64,000 nucleotides of DNA from Leadbettera azotonutricia ZAS-9 (GCF_000214355.1 NC_015577.1:1940453-2004452), one strand, 5' to 3'. Shown: positions 34,376-43,037, numbered from the stretch's first letter. Notes: generated by a model not told the origin, from the letters alone. Numbers and translations are program-made.

Positions 34376-36792
34376 TTGCGATTGACGGCCCCGCCGGGTC
34401 GGGAAAAAGCACAATAGCCCGCCTTTTGGCGGAAAGACTCAAACTACCCAAGGGCAAAAGCTTCACCTATATCAATTCAGGCAACCTCTACCGGGCCATC
34501 TGCCTTGGCTGCCTCAGGGCGGGCATTAGCCCTGTAGACCCTGTAAAGGCCCTGGAATTCGCCAAAAACGCCTCTATCGAGTACAGGAACAAGTCCGTGT
34601 TCCTGGGCGGCGAAGATGTTACCGCCCTTCTCCATACCGACGAAATAGACCAGCATACAGCGCCGCTTTCTGCCATTGTGCCAATACGGCATGTGGTAAA
34701 TGATATCATCAGGAAAATTGCAGCGGACTGCGATGCGGTGGTGGAGGGGAGGGATATGACCACCGTGGTCTTCCCCGATGCAAAGTACCGTTTTTACCTT
34801 GACGCCTCGGCGGATGCCAGGGCAATGCGGCGGAAAAGTCAGGGTGTGTCTCAGCTGGGGCTGGAAGAGATAAAAGAGGCCATTCTTAAGAGGGACGAGA
34901 TAGACAGGAACAAAACCGAAGGGAGTCTTAAAATAGCCCCTGGGGTGGACTATATGGATACATCGGACTTGACCATTGACCAAGTTTATGCCAAATTAGA
35001 AGGGAAAATACAGTTAGAAGGAAACAGCATGGCGCAGAAGGAAGTGGGATCGGACACAAATCTGAAGGATGGAGGAGCCAAAACCCAAGGCCCCAAGGAA
35101 AACATCCAGACAACATTACAGGAAGAATACCTCAAAAACCTGGAGAACCTTGAAGAAGGCCAACTCATCGAAGGGTATGTTATTCAGGTAACCTCTGATC
35201 AGGTATTCATTAACATTGGTTACAAGTCAGAAGGCAAAATTCCCATTACGGAATTCACCGAGATCCCCAAGGAAGGCGAGAAGGTCCAGGTCATTCTCGA
35301 AAAGATGGAAGACAGGCACGGTGAAGTGGTGGTCTCCAAGCAGAAAGCGGATGTCAAGATTTTCTGGAAAAATCTGCGCCAGGCTTTTCAGGATCATACC
35401 ATGATCGAAGGAACCATCGAGAAGCTCGTCAAGGGCGGCTACGATGTCAACCTGGGGGCAGGGGTTCACGCCTTCCTGCCTATAAGCCAGTCGGACGCCC
35501 AGAAGGTGGACAAGCCCGAAAAACTCCTGGAGCTCAAAAGCCCGTTCTATGTGGAGCGCCTCTATTCTGACGGCAAGGTCAACATTGTGGTGAACCGCCG
35601 CAAGTGGATCGAGGAAGAAATCGAGCAGAAGCGCAGCGACTTCTTTGCCAATACCCAAATCGGCGCGGACGTTACTGGTGAAGTGAAAAGCTTTACCTCC
35701 TTCGGGGCCTTCATCGACCTCGGCGGCTTCGACGGACTCCTCCATATCAACGACATGAGCTGGGGCCATGTTACCCGCCCCAAGGATTTTGTCCGCAAGG
35801 GCCAGGAGATACGCCTCAAGGTCATACGCATTGACCCTGCCGAAAAGCGGATCAATCTTTCGCTCAAGCATTTTACCGACGACCCCTGGGTGCACTTTGA
35901 AGACAAGTACCATGTCAACGATGTGGTCAAAGGCAAGGTCACCAAGCTCACCGATTTCGGCGCCTTTATCGAGCTAGAGGAAGGCATCGAAGGGCTTGCC
36001 CATATTTCTGAATTCTCCTGGATCAAAAAAATCCAGAAACCCGAAGAAGTGGTCAGCATCGGCGACGAAGTCGAATGCATGGTCCTGGGTTACGATCTCC
36101 AGCAGGGCAAGGTCTCCCTGGGGCTCAAACAGGTTACCGCCAACCCCTGGAACGAGATTGGCGACAAATACCCTGTAGGTACCCGGCTTACCCGCAAGGT
36201 GGTAAAGCTCACCAATGCCGGCGCCTTCATCGAGCTTGAAGACGGCATAGACGGCTTCCTCCATGGCGACGATATTTCATGGACCAAGAAAGTGAAGCAC
36301 CCTGGGAGCGAGATCCAGGTGGGCCAGGAAATCGAGATTATGGTCATCAGGGTCGAAAAAGACAGCCGGAACATAAAGCTGGGTATCAAGCAGCTTTCGG
36401 AAGATCCCTGGCAGAGCTTTGCCGCGACCTACAAGCCGGGAACCCTTATGGAAGGCGAAGTTTCCTCCATTACCGATTTCGGCATCTTTGTCCGGGTTCC
36501 GGGCGGCATAGAAGGGCTCATCCATAAAACCAACCTCCCCGAGAACAGGGAGGAAACCCCCGAGGATGCCCTCAAGAAATACCATGTGGGCGACAAGATC
36601 AAGGCAGTGGTGCTGGAGATTCAGAGCGACAAGCAAAAGGTCGCCTTCTCCATCAGGGATTACCAGAAGAAAGTTCAGCAGGACGAACTGTCCCATTATA
36701 TGGCGGGTGAAGAATCGGACGGCGATACCTATACGCTGGGCGATTTCCTCAAATCCAGGGACAAAGATACGGCCGAAGGCGCCGGGGAGTAA
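34369..36792 (+). CDS. cmk-rpsA: Cytidylate kinase fused to 30S ribosomal protein S1
   Basis: The 807-residue fusion begins with a CMP kinase (about residues 1-215) with P-loop GPAGSGKST and RDMTTVVFPDAKYRFYLDAS. Six S1 domains follow from about 255, for example FGAFIDLGGFDGLLHINDMSW and FGAFIELEEGIEGLAHISEF. The joint contains an in-frame ATG at 35029 with AAGGA (35018-35022) six bases before it, so free S1 could also be made from an internal start. I recall the same fusion in other treponemes. CMP kinase feeds CTP pools and S1 helps mRNA bind the 30S subunit. Confidence 0.93.
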   Translation: MVIAIDGPAGSGKSTIARLLAERLKLPKGKSFTYINSGNLYRAICLGCLRAGISPVDPVKALEFAKNASIEYRNKSVFLGGEDVTALLHTDEIDQHTAPLSAIVPIRHVVNDIIRKIAADCDAVVEGRDMTTVVFPDAKYRFYLDASADARAMRRKSQGVSQLGLEEIKEAILKRDEIDRNKTEGSLKIAPGVDYMDTSDLTIDQVYAKLEGKIQLEGNSMAQKEVGSDTNLKDGGAKTQGPKENIQTTLQEEYLKNLENLEEGQLIEGYVIQVTSDQVFINIGYKSEGKIPITEFTEIPKEGEKVQVILEKMEDRHGEVVVSKQKADVKIFWKNLRQAFQDHTMIEGTIEKLVKGGYDVNLGAGVHAFLPISQSDAQKVDKPEKLLELKSPFYVERLYSDGKVNIVVNRRKWIEEEIEQKRSDFFANTQIGADVTGEVKSFTSFGAFIDLGGFDGLLHINDMSWGHVTRPKDFVRKGQEIRLKVIRIDPAEKRINLSLKHFTDDPWVHFEDKYHVNDVVKGKVTKLTDFGAFIELEEGIEGLAHISEFSWIKKIQKPEEVVSIGDEVECMVLGYDLQQGKVSLGLKQVTANPWNEIGDKYPVGTRLTRKVVKLTNAGAFIELEDGIDGFLHGDDISWTKKVKHPGSEIQVGQEIEIMVIRVEKDSRNIKLGIKQLSEDPWQSFAATYKPGTLMEGEVSSITDFGIFVRVPGGIEGLIHKTNLPENREETPEDALKKYHVGDKIKAVVLEIQSDKQKVAFSIRDYQKKVQQDELSHYMAGEESDGDTYTLGDFLKSRDKDTAEGAGE

Positions 36793-36803
36793 ATCCCGTT
36801 GAT

Positions 36804-38315
36804 ATGCTGTCAAAGATTGATGTCCAAAAGTTTAGTACACTTGTTGAAATTAATAGCCTCATTAATTCCAACTACACGGATCTCAATGCTCTTTTGACCC
36901 AGATTTTGGAATCAGCTACCAGATTGTGCGAGGGCGACGCTTCGAGTCTCCTCCTGGTAAACAAGGAAAAGCAGGAACTGTATTTTGAAGTGGCCCTTGG
37001 AACCGCAGGGGCCGATGTAAAACGTTTCACGGTGAAGATGGGGGAGGGCATTGCCGGCTGGGTTGCCCTCCACAATAAATCCATCATTGTAGGGGACGCC
37101 GAGAATGACAAGCGGCACCTTAAAAATATCCCCAAGGCGGTTCACTATACCAGCAAGACCATGCTGGCGGTTCCTATGAGAATCAAGGACGAGTGCCTTG
37201 GGGTTATTGAGCTTATCAATAAAAAAAACGGTCAGAATTTTAATCAGGAAGATCTTGAATGGCTCGAAATCTTTGCCAACCAGGCGGGCATTGCCGTTGT
37301 CAACGCCCGTAGCATGGAAAAGGCCCAGACTGAGATCAAGCTGCTCCAGACCCAGCTGGGCTCTGAACAAGGCTATCATGCGATAATCGCCAAGAGCCCG
37401 GTGATCCTCGAAAAGCTCGAGATCATCGACAGGGTGGCCAAGACAGATTCGTCGGTGCTTATCCTGGGGGAGAGCGGGGTAGGGAAGGAAATTTTTGCTG
37501 AGCAGATACACCTCCGCAGCCTCCGGAATAAAGAGCCCTTTGTGCGGATCAACTGCGCAGCCATTCCGGAAGGGCTTTTGGAAAGCGAGCTCTTCGGCCA
37601 TGTGAAGGGCGCTTTTACCAACGCCGTTGCCACAAGGCAGGGGCGTTTTGAGCTTGCCGACGGGGGCACCATCTTTTTGGACGAAATAGGGGATCTTCCC
37701 CTGGCCCTCCAGGCAAAGCTCTTGAGGGTGATACAGGAAAGGACCTTTGAAAAAGTCGGCTCCGATACTACTGTTACTGTGGACGTGCGCATTTTGGCCG
37801 CCACCAACAGGGATATTGAAAAACAGGTGGAGAAGGGCGAATTCAGGAGCGACCTCTATTACAGGCTCAATGTGCTGCCCCTGTATATACCGCCCCTCCG
37901 GCAGAGGCTCGAGGACATTCCGGAATTGGCCGATTTTTTCCTCAAGAAATTTTCGATAGAGACAAAAAAAACTTTTGAAGGTTTTTCAGAGGATGCCATG
38001 GAAGCCATGCTTTCTTATGCGTGGCCCGGAAATATCAGGGAGCTTGAAAACTGCATTGAGCGCGCCTGTGTCATGGGGAAGAACAAGCTCATACTTGGGG
38101 GGGATCTTTTCCTCACCAACCCCTCCGGGATGCCGGAGACAGCAGGGGAGCGCAATCTGAAAAGCGCCCTCACTGTTTTTAAGAGCCGCTTTATTCAGAA
38201 GGTGCTTGAAGAGAACAAATGGAATCAGACAGAAACAGCAAAGGCTTTGGATATCCAGAGAACTTATTTATCCAGACTGGTCAAGGAACTGGATATAATT
38301 AATCCCAAGGAGTAA
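36804..38315 (+). CDS. Sigma-54-dependent transcriptional activator with GAF sensor
   Basis: The 503-residue protein has an N-terminal GAF domain (about 15-165: GEGIAGWVALHNKSIIVGDAEN), a sigma-54 AAA+ domain (about 190-425: Walker A GESGVGKE, Walker B GGTIFLDEIGD, YYRLNVLPLYIPPLRQR) and a Fis-type helix-turn-helix (about 455-498: NQTETAKALDIQRTYLSRLV). The loop that contacts sigma-54, usually GAFTGA, reads GAFTNA near residue 268. It has no receiver domain, so the signal should be a small molecule bound by GAF. No target promoter is evident beside it. Confidence 0.88.
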   Translation: MLSKIDVQKFSTLVEINSLINSNYTDLNALLTQILESATRLCEGDASSLLLVNKEKQELYFEVALGTAGADVKRFTVKMGEGIAGWVALHNKSIIVGDAENDKRHLKNIPKAVHYTSKTMLAVPMRIKDECLGVIELINKKNGQNFNQEDLEWLEIFANQAGIAVVNARSMEKAQTEIKLLQTQLGSEQGYHAIIAKSPVILEKLEIIDRVAKTDSSVLILGESGVGKEIFAEQIHLRSLRNKEPFVRINCAAIPEGLLESELFGHVKGAFTNAVATRQGRFELADGGTIFLDEIGDLPLALQAKLLRVIQERTFEKVGSDTTVTVDVRILAATNRDIEKQVEKGEFRSDLYYRLNVLPLYIPPLRQRLEDIPELADFFLKKFSIETKKTFEGFSEDAMEAMLSYAWPGNIRELENCIERACVMGKNKLILGGDLFLTNPSGMPETAGERNLKSALTVFKSRFIQKVLEENKWNQTETAKALDIQRTYLSRLVKELDIINPKE

Positions 38316-38323
38316 TTGATAAT

Positions 38324-39025
38324 ATGGCCCACGAAAAAAACGCTAAACATGGAGATTTAAGCTTCACCGAAAAGCTCAGCGAATTCCTCCAAAAAAACCG
38401 CAAAGGTTTGATTGTCTGCCTTGCGGCAAGCATTGTGATTCTCGCAGGCATTCTCGCAGGTTTCACCATCAAGGACAAGCTCGAATCCGGAGCCCTCAGC
38501 AAGGTGGAAGAATTCTCGAGGCGTTACGAAGCCCTCCGTGTTTTTATAGGCAGCGAAGAAGCCGACGCCGCTTCCAAGCAAGCCGACATTGCGGCCCTTC
38601 AGGAAGAATTGAATGCTTTTACCGCCAAGAACAGGGGCTATCCCGCAGCCAGGGCATGGGCTATTGCCGGCAATATTTACGGCGACCTGAAAAACTGGGC
38701 AGATTCTGAAAAAGCTTGGAGTTCCGCGGCCAAAGCAGCGGCGAAAACCTACTATGCTCCTATATCATTGTTCAATGCGGCAGCTGCGGCGGAAGAGCAG
38801 GGGAACAACGCAGGGGCCATAGACCTTTACACCCGGGCCCTTGATTTTGCCAGCGTTTTCCCCTCGGCCCCCAGGGCACAGTTTTCCATAGGCAGGCTCC
38901 AGGAAGCCCAGGGCAATAAGGCAGCGGCCCTTGAGGCTTACCGGACGCTTTTGAGCAAATGGCCCAATGATCAGGTATGGTCCAATTTAGCCCATAGCCG
39001 CATAGTAACCCTTTCGATACCATGA
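38324..39025 (+). CDS. YfgM-like membrane-anchored TPR protein
   Basis: The 233-residue protein has a charged cytoplasmic start, one membrane span (about 29-48, LIVCLAASIVILAGILAGFT) and periplasmic TPR-like helices (AAAAEEQGNNAGAIDLYTRAL, QFSIGRLQEAQGNKAAALEAY). This is the layout of YfgM/TPR_21 proteins, which work with periplasmic chaperones at the Sec translocon. It follows the sigma-54 activator after 8 bases, with AAGGAG upstream, and its stop overlaps the next start (ATGA). Confidence 0.65.
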   Translation: MAHEKNAKHGDLSFTEKLSEFLQKNRKGLIVCLAASIVILAGILAGFTIKDKLESGALSKVEEFSRRYEALRVFIGSEEADAASKQADIAALQEELNAFTAKNRGYPAARAWAIAGNIYGDLKNWADSEKAWSSAAKAAAKTYYAPISLFNAAAAAEEQGNNAGAIDLYTRALDFASVFPSAPRAQFSIGRLQEAQGNKAAALEAYRTLLSKWPNDQVWSNLAHSRIVTLSIP

Positions 39026-39807
39026 ACAAAACTGAGCCTGCCATAACAGCACATGCCGTTATGGGGGTCTTGGGGCTTTTGATTTTCCTATCCCTTTGTT
39101 CCTGCGGCATCGAGGATTACCCTTACATTTATGCCATACCCCAGGCGAATGTGCAGCCTCAGGTACTAGCGGAAAGCGCGACCGTATATGTCCCCTCCGA
39201 CAACTCCAGCAATACCTATTTTACCAATTTCACCGTTTATTACCGCATCTATGTAAGCGACATGATTACCGACGATCCCATAAACAATATAAACGCTATT
39301 AATAATACCCTCTACTCCCATTATTCCAGGGTTCGGCCTTATATTGATAACGATTCCATAGGCAGCTCTTCCGTAGGCTCTCTCTTTTCGAGCATGAATT
39401 ATTACAGCATTGCACTGGAAAATGCAAACATCGAAACCAATATTTTAAGCAGCGCGATCCTGGGCCGGACTATCACGTTCGATTTTATACAGATAGCGGG
39501 AAGATTGCCGTCCATGGTCATTGGGTCCAACACGTATCCATTGATACGTTCCACCGGAGGAGGGAATTTTACCATCCGCCCCAACAACCTTTATTTTTTG
39601 AACGATCCTGAACTTTACAATACTGATAACCTTGCCGATCCCAATGTGAATACTGACGTCACCGAAAAGGCCAATATGGTCGCGGGCCCTCGTTATACCT
39701 ATGTCAGCTTGTATATTGTGGCAACCGGGCTTGATACCCAAACCTATTCCCAAATTTTCAGCACCCCGACTTTTGTAGGTATATTGAGGCTTCCCGATCC
39801 GGCATAA
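39022..39807 (+). CDS. Lipoprotein of unknown function
   Basis: The 261-residue protein has a lipoprotein signal with candidate cysteines 26 and 28 (LLIFLSLCSCG). The mature part is rich in Asn, Ser, Thr and Tyr with a beta-strand pattern (FTNFTVYYRIYVSD, TITFDFIQIAGRLPS, NFTIRPNNLYFLND) and no motif I can name. The ATG overlaps the stop of the YfgM-like gene, so the two are translated together. I infer an outer-membrane or periplasm-facing lipoprotein. Confidence 0.55.
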   Translation: MNKTEPAITAHAVMGVLGLLIFLSLCSCGIEDYPYIYAIPQANVQPQVLAESATVYVPSDNSSNTYFTNFTVYYRIYVSDMITDDPINNINAINNTLYSHYSRVRPYIDNDSIGSSSVGSLFSSMNYYSIALENANIETNILSSAILGRTITFDFIQIAGRLPSMVIGSNTYPLIRSTGGGNFTIRPNNLYFLNDPELYNTDNLADPNVNTDVTEKANMVAGPRYTYVSLYIVATGLDTQTYSQIFSTPTFVGILRLPDPA

Positions 39808-39851
39808 GGACATTATGAATAGCATAATATGGTATTCTGGAGGAAAAAATT

Positions 39852-40067
39852 ATGCCTGATGAAGAACTTTCACGGGATGAAGTTGACCAGTTATTAAAAG
39901 CAATTGTTGACGGCGTTCCAATAAACAATAAGGCACTTGAGACTCTTGAAGAGCATTTAACAAAAAGTAAAAATGCATCGAAAAGTAAAGATACGCCAAT
40001 ACTTTCACAGGACGAAATTAACCAGTTATTAAAAGCAATTTCCACTGATGACTCGGGCCTGTCCTGA
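39852..40067 (+). CDS. Mini-protein with two FliM-type EIDQLL motifs, 3' end altered by an insertion
   Basis: After GGAGG a 71-codon frame encodes two copies of the short motif found at the N-terminus of flagellar switch proteins FliM and FliY: LSRDEVDQLLKAI near residue 6 and LSQDEINQLLKAI near residue 51, joined by a Lys/Ser-rich linker. In FliM this peptide binds phosphorylated CheY. No switch-protein domain follows. The IS256-type element lies in the last codons: the target duplication GATGACTC is followed on its far side by GTAA, so the uninterrupted gene would read TCG TAA and end after Ser 68. The element merely adds Gly-Leu-Ser. Confidence 0.6.
   Translation: MPDEELSRDEVDQLLKAIVDGVPINNKALETLEEHLTKSKNASKSKDTPILSQDEINQLLKAISTDDSGLS
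40047..40054 (+). repeat. Target-site duplication, left copy (GATGACTC)
   Basis: The eight bases GATGACTC stand immediately left of the IS256-type element and recur immediately right of it at 41396-41403. Eight to nine bases is the normal duplication for IS256. Confidence 0.85.
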
Positions 40068-41395
40068 AGTTTGTGTAAATGGCCAAAATATGGTAGAAAT
40101 ACCAAGGAGACAAAATGGCCAGTACACGAAAACTGAAAGAGAAGGATCTGATCGACCAAATACTCGATCAGATAGACCTTAAAGGAATGACCCAGGAAGA
40201 AATCCTTGGACAGGAAGGATTATTAAAGCATCTGACAGGGAAGCTGCTAAGCCGTGTCATGAATGCTGAAATGGACGAGCATTTGGGGTATGAAAAGAAT
40301 TCCAACGCCGGGGACAATTCGGGGGACAGCCGAAACGGGTACAGTGAAAAGACAGTCCTGACAGAGAATCAGAGTGCAGTGATACAGGTACCACGGGACC
40401 GCAATGGAACGTTCGAACCCAAGATACTGGCGAAACACCAAAGACGGCTCCCTATATTTAACGACCAGGTTATTTCGATGTATTCCTTTGGGATGACCGA
40501 CCGGGATATTAAATCACACCTGGAAAAAATATATAACGTGGAAGTCTCCCCTGAATTGATAAGCCGTGTCACTGCAGCGGTGATGGAAGAAGTGAAGGAG
40601 TGGCAGAATCGGCAGCTGGAAAAATCTTATGCCATCGTGTATTTGGACGCCCTGAGGGTCAAGACCAAACAGGACGGGAAAAGCTGTACCAAGAGCGTCT
40701 ATGTGGCTCTGGGAGTGAATTTCGAGGGTCAGAAGGAGGTATTGGGCCTTTGGATAGCGGAGAACGAAGGGGCTAAGTTCTGGATGGGCGTCCTGAACGA
40801 AATAAAGAACCGGGGAGTGGAAGACATACTCATCGCTTGCATGGACGGCCTTACCGGTTTCCCCGAAGCGGTTCGGGCAGTATTTCCCAAGACCCGTATC
40901 CAATTGTGCATTGTCCACATGGTGCGTAATTCCACCAAGTTTGTTTCCTGGAAAGACCTGAAAAAAATCTGTGCCGATCTTAAGGCCATATATTCGGCAG
41001 CCACCGAGGAAGCCGGCCGTGACGCACTGGAAGAATTCGGCAAGATATGGGATGCCAAGTACCCGATGATATACCAGTCCTGGGATACCCACTGGGATGA
41101 CTTAAGCGAGTTCTTTAAATACCCGCCTGAAATCCGCAAGGCAATTTACACGACAAATGCAATTGAGTCATTAAATTACCAGCTGCGAAAAGTCACAAAA
41201 AACCGCTCGACATTTCCGAACGATGATGCTATATTTAAGATATTGTATTTGGCAATTAGGAATGCGTCAGAGAAATGGACAATGCCGGTACGGGATTGGG
41301 GGATGGCGCTCAACCAATTCGCTATTATTTTTGGCAATGAACGGGTTCCGTTCTAAATAATTCATTGCCATTTACACAAAAATTCGGACACGTCC
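40055..41395 (+). mobile_element. IS256-family insertion sequence (1341 bp)
   Basis: The element is bounded by imperfect inverted repeats of about 29 bases. The left end starts GGGCCTGTCCTGAA and runs to GTGTAAATGGC; the right end, read inward on the minus strand, starts GGACGTGTCCGAA and also ends GTGTAAATGGC. The eight-base duplication GATGACTC flanks it. One intact transposase gene fills it. Intact repeats, gene and duplication suggest a recent insertion. Confidence 0.9.
40115..41356 (+). CDS. IS256-family (mutator-type) transposase
   Basis: The 413-residue protein has normal family length and an AAGGAG ribosome binding site. The catalytic triad is visible as Asp in YLDALRVK near residue 174, Asp in CMDGLTGFPEAV near 242 and Glu in TTNAIESLNYQLRK near 350. 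Cut-and-paste or copy-out transposition of the surrounding element is its known role. No frameshift is seen, so it may be active. Confidence 0.94.
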   Translation: MASTRKLKEKDLIDQILDQIDLKGMTQEEILGQEGLLKHLTGKLLSRVMNAEMDEHLGYEKNSNAGDNSGDSRNGYSEKTVLTENQSAVIQVPRDRNGTFEPKILAKHQRRLPIFNDQVISMYSFGMTDRDIKSHLEKIYNVEVSPELISRVTAAVMEEVKEWQNRQLEKSYAIVYLDALRVKTKQDGKSCTKSVYVALGVNFEGQKEVLGLWIAENEGAKFWMGVLNEIKNRGVEDILIACMDGLTGFPEAVRAVFPKTRIQLCIVHMVRNSTKFVSWKDLKKICADLKAIYSAATEEAGRDALEEFGKIWDAKYPMIYQSWDTHWDDLSEFFKYPPEIRKAIYTTNAIESLNYQLRKVTKNRSTFPNDDAIFKILYLAIRNASEKWTMPVRDWGMALNQFAIIFGNERVPF

Positions 41396-41403
41396 GATGA
41401 CTC
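41396..41403 (+). repeat. Target-site duplication, right copy (GATGACTC)
   Basis: This is the right-hand partner of the duplication at 40047-40054. The bases that follow (GTAA) supply the stop codon of the interrupted mini-gene. Confidence 0.85.
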
Positions 41404-41416
41404 GTAAATCCCCTTT

Positions 41417-41423
41417 GTTAGGC
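41417..41423 (-). other. Core-site-like heptamer at the distal end of the cassette-like region
   Basis: GTTAGGC on the plus strand (GCCTAAC on the minus strand) follows the 3' end of the hypothetical gene at 41439. It has the RYYYAAC form expected at the start of an attC site. No remaining attC arm is found to its left, where the mini-gene and the insertion element lie, so the site looks truncated. Confidence 0.4.
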
Positions 41424-41438
41424 GCTTTACCAATTGCT

Positions 41439-41981
41439 TTATGACAGTTCCGTTATTATACCCTTTTCTTCTTTTATTCTCTTGTATTCTTCTGTAAATG
41501 ATTGTGCCATATTCTTACCAATTTGTACTTCAGTTATTTTTAATATACCGTCATATGCTATTCGATCCTTGAATGGCATTAATGTTGTTTCAATATATAC
41601 AGGAATAAAAGGTAAATATTCTGCTATTGAATTTGAAAGACCTATTATGCCATATACATTTTCTTGTTTTTCATCTAGGAATATACAATAGTTTTTTAAT
41701 TGTTTTAGTATTATAAATTTTCCAGTTATCCTCTTTTTCCAAGATTTTAGTAAATATATGTCATCGTCGGATAATTTTTTGTTTATCTTTATGTATTCAT
41801 CTATAATTTTTGTATTTTCCCACAATTTAGTTTTAATTTCATCAACGTGATTAAGATTTATATCTTCACCTTTCTTTGGATGTCCAAATTTCTTAACTAT
41901 TTGATATTTATCGTTGACAAATGCTAAAATATCCAACCAATTCTTGAAATATATGTTGTTTTCCTCTTTCGAAAGATGCAT
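41439..41981 (-). CDS. Hypothetical protein, AT-rich cassette-type gene
   Basis: The 180-residue protein is soluble and charged, with no signal or membrane span; the most distinctive stretch is LPFIPVYIETTLMPFKDRIA. I do not recognise the family. The gene is much richer in A+T than the core genes around it. It is bounded by GTTAGGC-type heptamers at 42081-42087 and 41417-41423, as a single-gene cassette would be. It could be a toxin, an antitoxin or a defence accessory; nothing in the sequence settles this. Confidence 0.55.
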   Translation of the reverse strand: MHLSKEENNIYFKNWLDILAFVNDKYQIVKKFGHPKKGEDINLNHVDEIKTKLWENTKIIDEYIKINKKLSDDDIYLLKSWKKRITGKFIILKQLKNYCIFLDEKQENVYGIIGLSNSIAEYLPFIPVYIETTLMPFKDRIAYDGILKITEVQIGKNMAQSFTEEYKRIKEEKGIITELS

Positions 41982-42080
41982 CCTTTTCTCCTTCGGATGA
42001 TTGTATTACGTAATTGATTTATGTTCAAGATGCCTTTTGTATTCCTATTTTTTATTCCCAGCGTATTCAATTGGTATTGC

Positions 42081-42257
42081 GCCTAACGCTCAGAACTATA
42101 CGACGTTTTTACGGTTGCGATAAAGGAATTGCGAAGCAATTCCAGCAACTGCAAAAATGTGGCGGAAAAAAAATACACAAAGGCCGTAGGCCTACTGCAC
42201 TTTTTCGTAGCCCGAGGAGCGAAGCGACGAAGCGTATAGCGTGTGTTGCTGTTAAAA
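42081..42257 (-). repeat. attC-like recombination site 1 (177 bp)
   Basis: Read on the minus strand the site starts TTTTAAC and ends with a perfect core GTTAGGC. Inner arms CTATACG (42096-42102) and CGTATAG (42233-42239) are complementary, and TAACGC faces GC-GTTA at the ends. Inside is a perfect hairpin GGAATTGC-GAA-GCAATTCC. These are the features of integron attC sites (RYYYAAC, paired L arms, GTTRRRY). It lies between vapC and the hypothetical gene. Confidence 0.65.
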
Positions 42258-42270
42258 CCCTGCATCGAAT

Positions 42271-42290
42271 AGCCCGCCATGGACGGCGGG
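42271..42290. repeat. CCATGGAC hairpin, possible vapC terminator
   Basis: A seven-base stem GCCCGCC/GGCGGGC with loop ATGGAC lies 26 bases after the vapC stop. Two related hairpins with CCATGGATG in the loop region are at 45020-45049 and 46847-46868. Confidence 0.5.
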
Positions 42291-42315
42291 CGTATTTTCA
42301 CTTTAGACAATTATT

Positions 42316-42711
42316 CTATACTTTGTCCTGTTCATATATTCTTATTGGTATATATTCTGCCATTTCATTAAAATGTTTATCTTGCGCAATGATTTTTAAA
42401 TTATTCTGTAAACAGTTTTGTGCGATCATTAAATCTGTAATGCCTATGTTATTGTATCCATGTGTGTAATTCATTACTTGAATTTCTTGTAATTCGTTCC
42501 AATTTATTTTCATTTCGTATTTTGTTAAACGATTCAATAATTCTTCCAGATGTTTTTCTTTTCTATGAATTATTGAAGGCAATAATTCTGTTAATATCAG
42601 ATCATTGGTACAGGTTATATTACTGTATATTAAGTTCTTAATGTACCTATATTTTTCATTCCCTCTGAAATATTCTATCCAAGCCGAGGAATCTATTAAT
42701 ATACTTTTCAT
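42316..42711 (-). CDS. vapC: VapC-type PIN-domain ribonuclease toxin
   Basis: The 131-residue protein shows the four acidic positions of PIN nucleases: Asp in LIDSSAWIEYFRG near residue 7, Glu in LILTELLPSI, Asp in GITDLMIAQNC and Asp in AQDKHF. VapC toxins cut specific tRNAs or rRNA; the target here is unknown. The ATG overlaps the stop of the antitoxin gene (ATGA), the standard arrangement. Confidence 0.88.
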   Translation of the reverse strand: MKSILIDSSAWIEYFRGNEKYRYIKNLIYSNITCTNDLILTELLPSIIHRKEKHLEELLNRLTKYEMKINWNELQEIQVMNYTHGYNNIGITDLMIAQNCLQNNLKIIAQDKHFNEMAEYIPIRIYEQDKV

Positions 42712-42899
42712 CGTTTTCTCATTTCCTCAATATTAATTCCCAGGTCAATTTTTCCAAAATAGTCTGCTAATTCTTTGACTTTTTCCCGTTGGATTAAATT
42801 TTCCAGAGCTGTTTTAATAACTTCTGTTTTAGTGGAGATATTGGTTATTTCCATAGCTTCTGCGACCAATATATCAGGTAATTCCAATGTAGTTCTCAC
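42708..42899 (-). CDS. vapB: VapB-type antitoxin
   Basis: I start it at GTG 42899, six bases after GGAGG, giving 63 residues beginning MRTTLELPDILVAEAM. The upstream in-frame codons back to 42917 lie on the ribosome binding site. The N-terminal ribbon-helix-helix pattern (TLELPDILVAEAMEITNISTK) would bind the operon's own promoter, and the C-terminal KELADYFGKIDLGINI would wrap the toxin. With vapC it forms one cassette-sized unit between the two attC-like sites. Confidence 0.82.
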   Translation of the reverse strand: MRTTLELPDILVAEAMEITNISTKTEVIKTALENLIQREKVKELADYFGKIDLGINIEEMRKR

Positions 42900-43037
42900 A
42901 AATATCCTCCAGGGCATATAATATCATAAAACAGTATGTACTGTCAAGAGTTTTTTTGCATATTTCTTTGGTATTATTGTTTTTGAGGGCCGCACGGATG
43001 CGGCCCTGCCTCTTATTAAATTCCTGGTTTTAATGGC

